From the NCBI RefSeq assembly GCF_008271365.1, contig NZ_CP043430.1, positions 2,418,001 through 2,482,000 on the forward strand: a stretch of 64,000 bases of DNA, given 5' to 3'. Under the pieces are notes generated by a model. That model had not been told where the DNA came from. It searched no databases and saw nothing but the letters and a program-made list of their open reading frames with translations. The stretch's first letter is position 1; each line of letters begins with the position of its first letter. The DNA is from Microbacterium sp. 1S1. GTDB lineage: Bacteria; Actinomycetota; Actinomycetes; Actinomycetales; Microbacteriaceae. Shown here in pieces: positions 8,079 to 16,448 of this stretch. The position numbers and the translations under genes were made by a program.

Positions 8079-9370
8079 GCCACCGTCTCCCGGACGCCTT
8101 CGAGCACGCGTGCCAGGTCGCCGATCAGGTCATCGACATCCTCGATGCCGATCGACAGGCGGAGGGTCCCGGGTGCGACTCCGAGAACCCGGCGCTCCTC
8201 GTCGGTGCGCTGTGCGTGGCTGGTCGTGCCGGGGTGCAGCACGAGCGACCGCACGTCGCCGATATGTGTCATGTGTGTGAAGACCGACACCTCCTCCACG
8301 AAGCGACGCGCCGCGGCGAGGCCGCCGCGCAGCGTGAAGGTGAAGATCGAGCCGAAGCCGCCCCGGAGGTAACGCACTGCGGTCTCGTGATGAGGGTGCG
8401 ATGGCAGACCGACGTAGTCGACGCTCTCCACGGCATCGTGCGCAGCGAGCCAGCGCGCGATGACCAGAGCGTTCTGCGACTGGCGCTCGACACGCAGACC
8501 GAGTGTCTCGGTGCCCTGGCCGATCAGGAAGGCGTTGAGGGGCGAGGGGGAGGCGCCGAACCGCGGCGCGACCGACTCCCTGGCGTACCCGATGCGTGCG
8601 CGGCCGCCGTGGCGGGCGAAGACACTCGGTGCCCCGCCGCGTCCCGGCAGCACGAGGTGCGGGGCGTTGTGCCCGGCGCGGTCCGCATCGAAGCGCCCGT
8701 CGTCGATCACCACGCCGCCGAGAACGGCACCCTGGCCGGCGAGGAACTTCGACGCCGAGTGCACCACGATGGCCGCGCCGTGCTCCAGCGGCCGGAGGAG
8801 GGCCGGGGTGGCCAGGGTGTTGTCGACGATCAAGGGGACGGCGACCTCGTCCGCCACGGCGCTCACCGCGGCCACGTCGAGCACGTCGTTGCGCGCGTTC
8901 GCGAGCGACTCCGCGAAAAGCGCCCTGGTCGTGGGACGGATGGCGTCGCGCCAGGCGTCCGGGTCCGCGATGTCGTCGACGAACGTCGTCTCGATGCCGA
9001 GGCGGGCCAGGTTGTCCAGGAACAGCCCGCGGGTGCCTTCGTAGATGTGCGTCGAGGAGACGATATGGTCGCCGGCTCCCACGACCGAGAGCAGCGCGGT
9101 CGTCACGGCCGCCTGTCCGCTGGCGACCAGCACCGCGTCCGCCCCGGACTCGAGGCTCGCGAGCTGCCGCTCGACGGCGTGCACCGTGGGGTTGCCGGTG
9201 CGGGTGTATCCGAACCCGGATCCGGTGCCGAAGTGGTCCGCGGCATGTTCGAAGTCGTCGAACTCGAATCCGGCCGTCAGGTAGATCGGTGTCACGCGGG
9301 AGGCGGCTGCGGCCCGGCCTCTCGCGGCGTGGACGGCGCGGGTGGCGAAACGAGCGGTGTCGACGGTCAT
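8075..9370 (-). CDS. O-acetylhomoserine/O-acetylserine sulfhydrylase-like PLP enzyme
   Basis: 431 residues of the Cys/Met-metabolism PLP family (fold type I). Visible signatures are [21 protein letters not shown], the PLP-phosphate loop [12 protein letters not shown], and [11 protein letters not shown] containing the Schiff-base lysine. It probably joins sulfide, or another thiol, to O-acetylhomoserine. The start at ATG 9370 ([18 protein letters not shown]) begins the conserved part; the frame upstream lies in the leuC leader region and is not coding. It is first in the unit with the flavin monooxygenase. The related gamma-synthase and gamma-lyase activities cannot be excluded. Confidence 0.88.
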   Translation of the reverse strand: MTVDTARFATRAVHAARGRAAAASRVTPIYLTAGFEFDDFEHAADHFGTGSGFGYTRTGNPTVHAVERQLASLESGADAVLVASGQAAVTTALLSVVGAGDHIVSSTHIYEGTRGLFLDNLARLGIETTFVDDIADPDAWRDAIRPTTRALFAESLANARNDVLDVAAVSAVADEVAVPLIVDNTLATPALLRPLEHGAAIVVHSASKFLAGQGAVLGGVVIDDGRFDADRAGHNAPHLVLPGRGGAPSVFARHGGRARIGYARESVAPRFGASPSPLNAFLIGQGTETLGLRVERQSQNALVIARWLAAHDAVESVDYVGLPSHPHHETAVRYLRGGFGSIFTFTLRGGLAAARRFVEEVSVFTHMTHIGDVRSLVLHPGTTSHAQRTDEERRVLGVAPGTLRLSIGIEDVDDLIGDLARVLEGVRETVA

Positions 9371-9439
9371 GCGGGGCCTCTCGGTCGGTCGGGTGAGCAA
9401 CAGAGTGTCACGGCGTGTCTCGGCGTGTCCGAGCGGTGG

Positions 9440-9445
9440 TAACCT
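9440..9445 (+). promoter_or_regulatory. -10 box of the leuCD transcript
   Basis: TAACCT lies exactly 6 bases before the ATG of the leader ORF, so the message would start at or next to that ATG. No clear -35 box is seen. Confidence 0.5.
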
Positions 9446-9451
9446 GACGTC

Positions 9452-9499
9452 ATGCGGACCGTGCTCCTTCTTAGCGGCCGCGGCGAGACCTCGATCTGA
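9452..9499 (+). CDS. Probable leucine leader peptide of leuCD (leaderless, 15 residues)
   Basis: Short ORF reading [15 protein letters not shown]. Three consecutive Leu codons (CTC CTT CTT, 9464-9472) include two CTT codons, which are rare in this genome. It begins at the predicted transcript start and ends 58 bases before leuC. Bases 9480-9487 (GCGGCGAG) can pair with 9507-9514 (CTCGTCGC, one G-U pair). That second arm overlaps an alternative hairpin, CTCC 9504-9507 with GGAG 9515-9518, so the two are mutually exclusive. A ribosome stalled on the Leu codons would mask the first arm. Leu-codon leaders before leucine genes are established in actinobacteria. Assignment here rests on position and sequence only. 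Confidence 0.65.
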   Translation: MRTVLLLSGRGETSI

Positions 9500-9557
9500 G
9501 CCCCTCCTCGTCGCGGAGTCCATCGTGGGCCGAACCGCCATCCACAGGAGACACGCC

Positions 9558-10994
9558 ATGACCACCACCGCCGGTGCGGATTCCGCACGCCCCAGGACGC
9601 TCGCCGAGAAGGTCTGGGACGACCACCTCGTCGTCAAGGGTGAGGACGGCCAGCCCGACCTCATCTACATCGACCTTCACCTCGTGCACGAGGTCACCAG
9701 CCCGCAAGCCTTCGACGGCCTTCGCAGCGAGGGTCGCCCGCTCCGCCGGCTCGACCTGACCATCGCCACGGAGGACCACAACACGCCGACGTGGGAGATC
9801 GACAAGCCGATCGCCGACCTGACCAGCCGGACGCAGATCGAGACGCTGCGCCGCAACGCCGCCGAGTTCGGTGTGCGACTGCACTCGCTGGGCGACGCGG
9901 AACAGGGCATCGTGCACGTCGTCGGCCCACAGCTCGGCCTCACGATGCCGGGCATCACCGTGGTCTGCGGCGATTCGCACACGTCGACGCACGGCGCGTT
10001 CGGCGCGATGGCGTTCGGCATCGGGACCAGCGAGGTCGAGCACGTCATGGCGACCCAGACCCTGCCGCTGAAGCCGTTCAAGACGATGGCCATCAACGTC
10101 GAGGGCACGCTGCGGCCCGGCGTCACCGCGAAGGACATCATCCTCGCCGTGATCGCGAAGATCGGGACCGGCGGCGGCCAGGGCTACGTCCTCGAATACC
10201 GCGGCAGCGCGATCCGCGCGCTCTCCATGGAGGGCCGGATGACGATCTGCAACATGTCGATCGAGGCGGGCGCCCGTGCCGGCATGGTCGCCCCTGACGA
10301 GACGACGTTCGCCTACCTCGAGGGACGTCCGCACGCCCCGAAGGGACAGGACTGGGACGACGCGGTCGCCTACTGGCGCACGCTGCCGACGGACGAGGGG
10401 GCCGTCTTCGACGCCGAGGTCTTCATCGACGCCGACGAGCTGGAGCCGTTCGTGACGTGGGGGACGAACCCCGGACAGGGGAGCTCGCTCTCCGCCGCGG
10501 TGCCGGATCCCGCGCAGATCGCCGACCCGAATGAGCGGGCCGCGGCGGAGCGGGCGCTGGAGTACATGGATCTGACGCCCGGCACTCCGTTGAAGGAGGT
10601 GCCCGTCGACGCGGTCTTCATGGGTTCGTGCACGAACAGCCGCATCGAAGACCTCCGGGCGTTCGCGTCCATCATCCAGGGCAAGAAGAAGGCTGACGGC
10701 GTGCGGGTCATGGTGGTCCCGGGTTCCGCGCGTGTGCGCCTGGAGGCCGAAGCCGAGGGACTCGACCAAGTCATCAAGGACTTCGGGGCGGAGTGGCGCT
10801 TCGCCGGCTGCTCCATGTGCCTCGGCATGAACCCCGACCAGCTCGCTCCCGGGGAGCGCTGCGCATCGACGTCGAACCGCAACTTCGAAGGGCGCCAGGG
10901 CAAGGGCGGACGCACGCACCTCGTGTCGCCGCTCGTCGCGGCGGCGACGGCCATCCGCGGCACCCTGTCCAGCCCGAGCGACCTGGAGGCCTGA
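9558..10994 (+). CDS. leuC: 3-isopropylmalate dehydratase, large subunit
   Basis: 478 residues, the normal size. With LeuD it isomerises 2-isopropylmalate to 3-isopropylmalate in leucine synthesis. The [4Fe-4S] ligands are visible: Cys about 358 in GSCTNSR, and the CxxC pair about 418/421 in [11 protein letters not shown]. The catalytic-region motif [14 protein letters not shown] is also intact. The ATG at 9558 has an AGGAG ribosome site 7 bases upstream. leuD follows after 2 bases. Expression is probably controlled by the leader ORF upstream. Confidence 0.97.
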   Translation: MTTTAGADSARPRTLAEKVWDDHLVVKGEDGQPDLIYIDLHLVHEVTSPQAFDGLRSEGRPLRRLDLTIATEDHNTPTWEIDKPIADLTSRTQIETLRRNAAEFGVRLHSLGDAEQGIVHVVGPQLGLTMPGITVVCGDSHTSTHGAFGAMAFGIGTSEVEHVMATQTLPLKPFKTMAINVEGTLRPGVTAKDIILAVIAKIGTGGGQGYVLEYRGSAIRALSMEGRMTICNMSIEAGARAGMVAPDETTFAYLEGRPHAPKGQDWDDAVAYWRTLPTDEGAVFDAEVFIDADELEPFVTWGTNPGQGSSLSAAVPDPAQIADPNERAAAERALEYMDLTPGTPLKEVPVDAVFMGSCTNSRIEDLRAFASIIQGKKKADGVRVMVVPGSARVRLEAEAEGLDQVIKDFGAEWRFAGCSMCLGMNPDQLAPGERCASTSNRNFEGRQGKGGRTHLVSPLVAAATAIRGTLSSPSDLEA

Positions 10995-10996
10995 CC

Positions 10997-11617
10997 ATGG
11001 AGAAGTTCACCACCCACACGGGCATCGCCGCGCCGCTCAAGCGGTCGAACGTCGACACCGACCAGATCATCCCCGCGGTGTTCCTCAAACGCGTCACCAA
11101 GACCGGCTTCGAGGACGCGCTGTTCCACGGCTGGCGGCAGGACCCCGACTTCGTGCTCAACCGGGCGCCGTATCAGGGGGCGTCCGTCCTCGTCGCCGGA
11201 CCGGACTTCGGTACCGGCTCCAGTCGCGAGCACGCCGTCTGGGCTCTCCGCGACTTCGGCTTCAAGGTCGTGCTCAGCCCGCGGTTCGCCGATATCTTCC
11301 GCGGGAACGCCGGCAAGCAGGGGCTTCTCGCCGCGACGATCGCGGAAGAGGACCTCGAGCGCTTCTGGGCGATGCTGGACGCCGATCCCGGAGCGCGGAT
11401 GACGGTCGACCTCGAGGCACGGACCGCCTCCATCGGCGACCCGAGCGGTGCCGCGGAGGCTGGCTTCCAGGCCGACATCGGGATCGACGATTACACTAGA
11501 TGGCGGCTCCTCGAAGGGCTCGACGACATCGGGCTCACGCTGCGCAACGAAGACAAGATCGCGCAGTTCGAGGCCCGTCGCGAGTCGTGGCGGCCGCGGA
11601 CCCTCCCCGTCCAGTGA
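10997..11617 (+). CDS. leuD: 3-isopropylmalate dehydratase, small subunit
   Basis: 206 residues, the swivelling partner of LeuC. Family signatures are [15 protein letters not shown] near residue 16 and [17 protein letters not shown] near residue 70, which shape the substrate pocket. It starts 2 bases after the leuC stop, preceded by CTGGAGG inside leuC. The C-terminal region ([17 protein letters not shown]) is complete. A GC-rich hairpin follows, then murA. Confidence 0.97.
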   Translation: MEKFTTHTGIAAPLKRSNVDTDQIIPAVFLKRVTKTGFEDALFHGWRQDPDFVLNRAPYQGASVLVAGPDFGTGSSREHAVWALRDFGFKVVLSPRFADIFRGNAGKQGLLAATIAEEDLERFWAMLDADPGARMTVDLEARTASIGDPSGAAEAGFQADIGIDDYTRWRLLEGLDDIGLTLRNEDKIAQFEARRESWRPRTLPVQ

Positions 11618-11623
11618 GACGGA

Positions 11624-11656
11624 GGGGGCGGGGGAGCCAGGGGTAACCCCGCCCCC
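11624..11656 (+). terminator. GC-rich hairpin between leuD and murA
   Basis: GGGGGCGGGG (11624-11633) pairs perfectly with CCCCGCCCCC (11647-11656) across a 13-base loop. There is no T tract, so it may be a weak terminator or only a processing barrier. It ends 22 bases before the chosen murA start. Confidence 0.5.
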
Positions 11657-11678
11657 GATGAATGAAGTGAGGCCCCGA

Positions 11679-13046
11679 ATGACGACACCCGTGCGCGACG
11701 CTCTCTCCGATGACGTCCCCGCGCTGACCGGAGACGTCCTCGCGATCCGCGGAGGCCGTCCGCTGCGCGGACGCGTCGATGTGAAGGGCGCGAAGAACCT
11801 CGCCACCAAGGCGATGGTCGCGTCCCTGCTCGGGGAGACCACGAGCGTCCTGCGCGACGTGCCGGCGATCAGCGATGTCGCCGTCGTGCGGTCGCTTCTC
11901 GAGGTGCACGGCGTCCGCGTGTCGGAGGGCGACGAGCCCGGCTCCCTGGTGTTCGACCCCAGCGACGTCGAGTCGGCCCACTTCGAGGAGATCGACGCCC
12001 ACGCGGGCGCCTCCCGGATCCCGATCCTCTTCTGCGGCCCGCTGCTGCACCGCCTCGGGCAGGCGTTCATCCCCGACCTCGGCGGGTGCCGGATCGGCGA
12101 CCGGCCGATCGACTTCCACCTGGACGCGCTGCGCAAGTTCGGCGCGATCGTCGAGAAGCTCCCCAGCGGCATCCGTCTCTCGACAGGCGGCACCCGTCTG
12201 CACGGCGCGAACATCCACCTGCCGTACCCGAGCGTCGGCGCCACGGAGCAGGTGCTCCTGACGGCGGTGCGCGCTGAGGGCATCACGGAGCTGCGCAACG
12301 CCGCGATCGAGCCCGAGATCATGGACCTCATCGCCGTCCTGCAGAAGATGGGCGCGATCATCTCCTACGAGCCGAACCGCGTCATCCTCATCGAGGGCGT
12401 CGACAAGCTGCGCGGCTACGACCACCGGTCGATCTTCGACCGCAACGAGGCGGCCTCGTGGGCCTCCGCTGCTCTGGCCACGGACGGCGAGATCTTCGTC
12501 GGCGGCGCCAAGCAGCAGGAGATGCTCACGTTCCTCAACGTCTTCCGCAAGGCGGGTGGCTGGTTCGACATCCAGGAGGACGGCATCCTCTTCCGCCGCG
12601 ACGGCGACATCAAGCCGGTCGTCATCGAGACCGACGTGCATCCCGGATTCATGACCGACTGGCAGCAGCCCCTCGTGGTCGCCCTGACGCAGGCTCACGG
12701 TCGGTCGGTCGTCCACGAAACCGTGTACGAGAACCGCATGGGCTTCACCGAGGCGCTGGTCAAGATGGGCGCCGACATCGTCGTTCACCCGCGGGGACTG
12801 CAGGACGGACCTCGACGGGTTCCACGCCGCGACCTCGAGCAGGCCGCCGTCATCACCGGCCCGACGCCCCTCCATGGAGCCGACATCGTCGTTCCCGACC
12901 TGCGCGGCGGGTACAGCCACGTGATCGCGGCGCTGACGGCGACCGGCGAATCGAAGGTGTCCGGTGTCGACATCCTCAGCCGCGGCTACGAGAAGTTCCT
13001 CGCCAAGCTCGACGCGCTCGGCGCTGACTTCGACGTCCTCCGGTGA
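11679..13046 (+). CDS. murA: UDP-N-acetylglucosamine 1-carboxyvinyltransferase
   Basis: 455 residues; first committed step of peptidoglycan synthesis, transferring enolpyruvate from PEP to UDP-GlcNAc in the cytoplasm. The substrate-binding KGAKN motif lies near residue 30. The catalytic cysteine is present in GGCRIGDRPIDFH, where some actinobacteria have Asp and are fosfomycin resistant. ATG 11679 is preferred for its GTGAGG ribosome site; ATG 11658, seven codons upstream, is an alternative. The stop overlaps the start of the acyltransferase. The order leuCD-murA-plsC-gpsA-ddl is typical of Microbacteriaceae. Confidence 0.95.
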   Translation: MTTPVRDALSDDVPALTGDVLAIRGGRPLRGRVDVKGAKNLATKAMVASLLGETTSVLRDVPAISDVAVVRSLLEVHGVRVSEGDEPGSLVFDPSDVESAHFEEIDAHAGASRIPILFCGPLLHRLGQAFIPDLGGCRIGDRPIDFHLDALRKFGAIVEKLPSGIRLSTGGTRLHGANIHLPYPSVGATEQVLLTAVRAEGITELRNAAIEPEIMDLIAVLQKMGAIISYEPNRVILIEGVDKLRGYDHRSIFDRNEAASWASAALATDGEIFVGGAKQQEMLTFLNVFRKAGGWFDIQEDGILFRRDGDIKPVVIETDVHPGFMTDWQQPLVVALTQAHGRSVVHETVYENRMGFTEALVKMGADIVVHPRGLQDGPRRVPRRDLEQAAVITGPTPLHGADIVVPDLRGGYSHVIAALTATGESKVSGVDILSRGYEKFLAKLDALGADFDVLR

Positions 13047-13807
13047 GCCCGATGGCTTCCCGGTCTCCGGAGAAGACGCGGCCGAGCGTGTTCTGGCCGC
13101 TCGCGGCCATCGTCGTCCCGCTGGTGTCGCTGATCGCGAAGGTCCGCATCATCGGTGCGGAGAAGCTGCCGCGCGAGGGCGCGTTCGTCCTGGCACCGAA
13201 TCACTACTCGGAGTTCGATCCCCTGATCGTCGCCTTGGCGGTCTGGCGGATCGGGCGCGCTCCGCGGTTCATGGCCAAGGAGAGCCTGTTCCGGGTGCCG
13301 GTGCTCGGGTGGTTCCTGCGCAAGACCGGCATGATCCCGGTCGCGCGGACCTCCTCGGCGTCCTCCGCAAAGCAGACGATGGCCCAGTCGGCGGCTCTCG
13401 TGGAACACGGTCGCGGAGTGATCGTGTATCCGGAGGGCACGCTGACCCGAGACCCCGACATGTGGCCGATGCGCGGCAAGTCGGGCGCGGTGCGGCTCGC
13501 GCTCGCCGACGGCATCCCGCTCATCCCGATGGCGCAGTGGGGGACCCAGGCGATCATGGGCCGCTATCAGAAGGGGCTGAGCCTCTGGCCGCTCCGGAAG
13601 CCTGTCACCGTCATCGTCGGCGACCCCGTCGACGTCTCCGACCTCCGCGACCGCGCGGGGGAGCCGGCGGCGCTGACGGAGGCCACCAACCGCCTCATGA
13701 ATGCGATCACCGGGCTGCTGGAGCAGGTGCGCGGTGAGAAGGCCCCCGCGGAGCGCTGGAACCCGGCGAGCCACGGACAGAAGGAGACCGGACGCCTTGA
13801 CCCCTAA
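13043..13807 (+). CDS. 1-acyl-sn-glycerol-3-phosphate acyltransferase (PlsC family)
   Basis: 254 residues, membrane-associated. The catalytic HX4D motif is NHYSEFD near residue 52. The second acyl-acceptor motif, VYPEGTLTR, lies near residue 133. An N-terminal hydrophobic segment (FWPLAAIVVPLVSLIA) probably anchors it. It would acylate lysophosphatidate or a related acceptor. GTG 13043 overlaps the murA stop by 4 bases; ATG 13052 is an alternative. Its own C-terminus overlaps the gpsA start by 11 bases. It shares the glycerol-3-phosphate route with gpsA next door. Confidence 0.9.
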   Translation: MSPMASRSPEKTRPSVFWPLAAIVVPLVSLIAKVRIIGAEKLPREGAFVLAPNHYSEFDPLIVALAVWRIGRAPRFMAKESLFRVPVLGWFLRKTGMIPVARTSSASSAKQTMAQSAALVEHGRGVIVYPEGTLTRDPDMWPMRGKSGAVRLALADGIPLIPMAQWGTQAIMGRYQKGLSLWPLRKPVTVIVGDPVDVSDLRDRAGEPAALTEATNRLMNAITGLLEQVRGEKAPAERWNPASHGQKETGRLDP

Positions 13808-14936
13808 GAGAACCGCGCCGGCCGGACCCCGCGTCGCCGTGATCGGCGCCGGCAGCTGGGGAACCACGTTCGGCAAGATCCTCGCCGACGGAGGCGCCCA
13901 GGTCACGATGTGGGCCCGGCGCGCGGAGCTGGCTCACGAGATCGACGAAGCCAAACGCAATTCCCGTTACCTGCCCGGTATCAACCTGCCGCGCACCATG
14001 GCGGCGACGCACGAGCTCGCAACGGCGCTCGACGGCGTGGACCAGGTCTACCTTTCGGTACCGAGCCAGTCTCTGCGCGAGAATCTCAAGGCGCTGCGCC
14101 CGCTCATCGCCACCGGCGATGCGCGGATCGTCAGCCTCATGAAGGGTGTCGAGCGCGGCACCGGGCTGCGCATGAGCCAGGTGATCCAGCAGGAGCTGCA
14201 GTGCGATCCCGACCGGGTCGCCGTGGCCTCCGGGCCCAACCTCGCGCTGGAGATCGCCCGCGAGCAGCCGACGGCGGCGGTCATCTCGTCGCGCAGCCAG
14301 GAGACCGCGGACGTCGTCGCCCGGGCGGCACGCAACTCTTACTTCCGCACGTTCGTGAACACCGACGTCATCGGGACGGAGTTCGGCGGGGTGCTGAAGA
14401 ACCTCATCGCCGTCGCCATCGGCATCGTCGACGGCGTCGGCTACGGCGAGAACACCAAGGCCTCGATCATCACCCGAGGCCTGGTCGAGATGACCGACTT
14501 CGCGGTCGCGAACGGTGCGCAGCCGGAGACTCTGCAGGGACTGGCCGGGCTCGGCGACCTCATCGCGACCTGCCAGTCGCCGCTGAGTCGCAACAACACG
14601 GCCGGGCGGCTCCTCGGGCAGGGGTACAGCTTCCAGGACGTCGTGAAGCAGATGCAGCAGACGGCGGAAGGCCTGGCCTCCGTCGCTCCCGTGCTGCAGC
14701 TCGCGCGAGAGGCCGATGTGCACATGCCCATCGTGGAGCAGGTGAAGATGGTGCTCGACGGCAAGATGGACCCCCGGGACATCGCCCCGCACCTCACGAC
14801 GGACGACGACACCCCGCAGGGGGAGAGGACCAACCATGGACAAGCAGACGGTGGTGGTGCTCTTCGGAGGGCGCTCCAGCGAGCATTCGATCAGTTCCGC
14901 AACGGCGGGGGGAGTGCTGGGCGCGATCGATCGTGA
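13797..14936 (+). CDS. gpsA: NAD(P)-dependent glycerol-3-phosphate dehydrogenase
   Basis: 379 residues. It reduces dihydroxyacetone phosphate to sn-glycerol-3-phosphate for phospholipid synthesis. A Rossmann motif GAGSWGTTFG is near residue 17; KNLIAVAIGIVDG and the SRNNTAGRLLGQG region mark the substrate domain. The start is TTG 13797, chosen for its AAGGAGA ribosome site 9 bases upstream and family match. The family-like part ends near residue 340. The frame continues another 35 or so residues into the ddl gene, overlapping it by 101 bases. That tail (Gly/Arg-rich) is probably dispensable or the result of a lost stop codon. Confidence 0.94.
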   Translation: MTPKRTAPAGPRVAVIGAGSWGTTFGKILADGGAQVTMWARRAELAHEIDEAKRNSRYLPGINLPRTMAATHELATALDGVDQVYLSVPSQSLRENLKALRPLIATGDARIVSLMKGVERGTGLRMSQVIQQELQCDPDRVAVASGPNLALEIAREQPTAAVISSRSQETADVVARAARNSYFRTFVNTDVIGTEFGGVLKNLIAVAIGIVDGVGYGENTKASIITRGLVEMTDFAVANGAQPETLQGLAGLGDLIATCQSPLSRNNTAGRLLGQGYSFQDVVKQMQQTAEGLASVAPVLQLAREADVHMPIVEQVKMVLDGKMDPRDIAPHLTTDDDTPQGERTNHGQADGGGALRRALQRAFDQFRNGGGSAGRDRS

Positions 14937-15918
14937 CCGGTATGCCGTGATCCCGGTCGGGATCACCCGCGAAGGCGCCTTCGTCCTGGAGGACGACGAC
15001 CCGGCGAAGTTCCCGTTGGACGCCGCGCATCTGCCGGAAGTCCTGGACAACGGCACCCGGGTGCTCTGGCCTGAGCCCGGCGCTGACCGGACGCTGCGGG
15101 TCGTCCGGCCGGGTGGCGAGACCGAAGGCCTCGGTGAGATCGATGTGGTCCTCCCGATCCTGCACGGACCCCACGGTGAGGACGGGACGATCCAGGGCTT
15201 CTTCGACACGCTCGAGATCCCGTACGCCGGCGGCAGTGTGCTCGACTCGGCGCTGTGCATGGACAAGCACTTCATGAAGATCGCGCTCCAGGCGGCCGGC
15301 ATCGCGGTGGCCCCGGGCATGACCGTGCGGCGCCGGGACTGGGATGCCGATCCCGTGGAGATCCGACGGCGCGCCACCGAGCTGGGCATCCCCGTCTTCG
15401 TCAAGCCCGCCCGCGCCGGCTCCAGCGTCGGCGTCTCGAAGGTGACGGCGTCGGAGGAGCTCGACGCGGCCCTCGCTGTCGCCTTCGCTGAAGACGACAA
15501 GGTCCTCATCGAGACCGGTGTGACCGGGCGGGAGATCGAGGTCGCCGTCCTGGAGACAGCCGATGGCGTCCGTGCGTCCCTGCCGGGGGAGATCGTGCTG
15601 ACCGATCGCGGCTTCTACGACTTCGAGGGCAAGTACCTCGGCGGCGACGGCGTCGACGTGGTGTGCCCGGCAGAGCTGACCGACACCGAGGTGGCAGCCA
15701 TCCAGGAAGCCGGCGTCCGGGCGTTCCATGCGGTGGAAGGTCGTGGCCTCGCCCGGGTGGACATGTTCCTCACCCCGGACGGAGAGCTCGTCGTCAACGA
15801 GCTCAACACCATGCCCGGCTTCACGCCCATCTCGATGTTCCCGAAGTGCTGGGTGGCCTCGGGGCTGAGCTACGGCGACCTCATCACCGAACTGATCGAG
15901 GCCGGTCTGCGCCGCTGA
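14836..15918 (+). CDS. ddl: D-alanine--D-alanine ligase
   Basis: 360 residues of the ATP-grasp fold, making the D-Ala-D-Ala dipeptide for peptidoglycan. The N-terminal VVVLFGGRSSEHSIS, the ATP-grasp stretch FVKPARAGSSVGVSKV and the metal-binding FLTPDGELVVNELNTMPGFT are all intact. The ATG at 14836 has GGGGGAGAGG 7 bases upstream. The gene lies partly inside the extended 3' end of gpsA, in the +1 frame relative to it. Length and motifs match the DdlA type. Confidence 0.96.
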   Translation: MDKQTVVVLFGGRSSEHSISSATAGGVLGAIDRDRYAVIPVGITREGAFVLEDDDPAKFPLDAAHLPEVLDNGTRVLWPEPGADRTLRVVRPGGETEGLGEIDVVLPILHGPHGEDGTIQGFFDTLEIPYAGGSVLDSALCMDKHFMKIALQAAGIAVAPGMTVRRRDWDADPVEIRRRATELGIPVFVKPARAGSSVGVSKVTASEELDAALAVAFAEDDKVLIETGVTGREIEVAVLETADGVRASLPGEIVLTDRGFYDFEGKYLGGDGVDVVCPAELTDTEVAAIQEAGVRAFHAVEGRGLARVDMFLTPDGELVVNELNTMPGFTPISMFPKCWVASGLSYGDLITELIEAGLRR

Positions 15919-15942
15919 CGCCGTGGTGTTTCCCGCGGGCGA

Positions 15943-16425
15943 TCAGCTCGCGGGGAACTCGACGCGGTCCGTGCACTGCGCGGTGGCAGGTGCGAGTCCA
16001 GATTGGATGCTCGACGAGAGGCTGTCGACGATGGACTGGAAATCGACCTGCTCGCCACGACGGATGATGACCTCGATGGCCGGCTCGCGACCGTAGGTGA
16101 CCAGGCGCTGCCGCTCCTCCTCCTGCTCCAGCACGAGCCAGTCGACGCCTCCGAGAGTCGTGCATACGAGATCGGAAGGGGCGGGAGGCTCCACCCCGCA
16201 GCGGAGGACCACGGTGGGGTCGCCCCAGGCGCCGGTGGCCTGGGCGTCGGTCCACACGCGCTCGTAGCCGCCGACGCTGTCCGGCAGCAGCACGGACACG
16301 TTGGCGCAGGCGGGGTCGTTGGCGTCGTCCGCGGGCTCGAGGTGCACGGTCGTAGAGCATCCGGCGAGTCCGGCGGCGAGGGTGATCGCCCCCGCGACGG
16401 CAGTGAGGCGGCGGGAACGAAGCAT
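15943..16425 (-). CDS. DUF3515 lipoprotein
   Basis: 160 residues. An N-terminal signal peptide ends in the lipobox LAGC at about residues 20-23, so the mature protein should be a membrane-anchored lipoprotein on the outer face. The remainder has the conserved actinobacterial DUF3515 pattern, with Cys residues in DPACANVSVLLPDSV, VLRCGVEPPA and VCTTLGGVDW, likely disulfides. Function is unknown. The ATG is apparently leaderless (TAGCCT six bases upstream), and its promoter overlaps that of the divergent thiL. Confidence 0.9.
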   Translation of the reverse strand: MLRSRRLTAVAGAITLAAGLAGCSTTVHLEPADDANDPACANVSVLLPDSVGGYERVWTDAQATGAWGDPTVVLRCGVEPPAPSDLVCTTLGGVDWLVLEQEEERQRLVTYGREPAIEVIIRRGEQVDFQSIVDSLSSSIQSGLAPATAQCTDRVEFPAS

Positions 16426-16431
16426 GCATCC

Positions 16432-16441
16432 AGGCTACCTT
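16432..16441. promoter_or_regulatory. Overlapping divergent -10 boxes for DUF3515 and thiL
   Basis: On the minus strand TAGCCT (16437-16432) stands 6 bases before the DUF3515 ATG. On the plus strand TACCTT (16436-16441) stands 7 bases before the thiL ATG. The two hexamers share 2 bases, and the start codons are only 23 bases apart. Polymerase can hardly occupy both at once. Confidence 0.6.
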
Positions 16442-16448
16442 TGACGAC

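Noticed and set aside
11679..13046. Intrinsic fosfomycin resistance through an Asp-type MurA
   Set aside because: The catalytic loop reads GGCRIGDRP, so the sensitive Cys is present.
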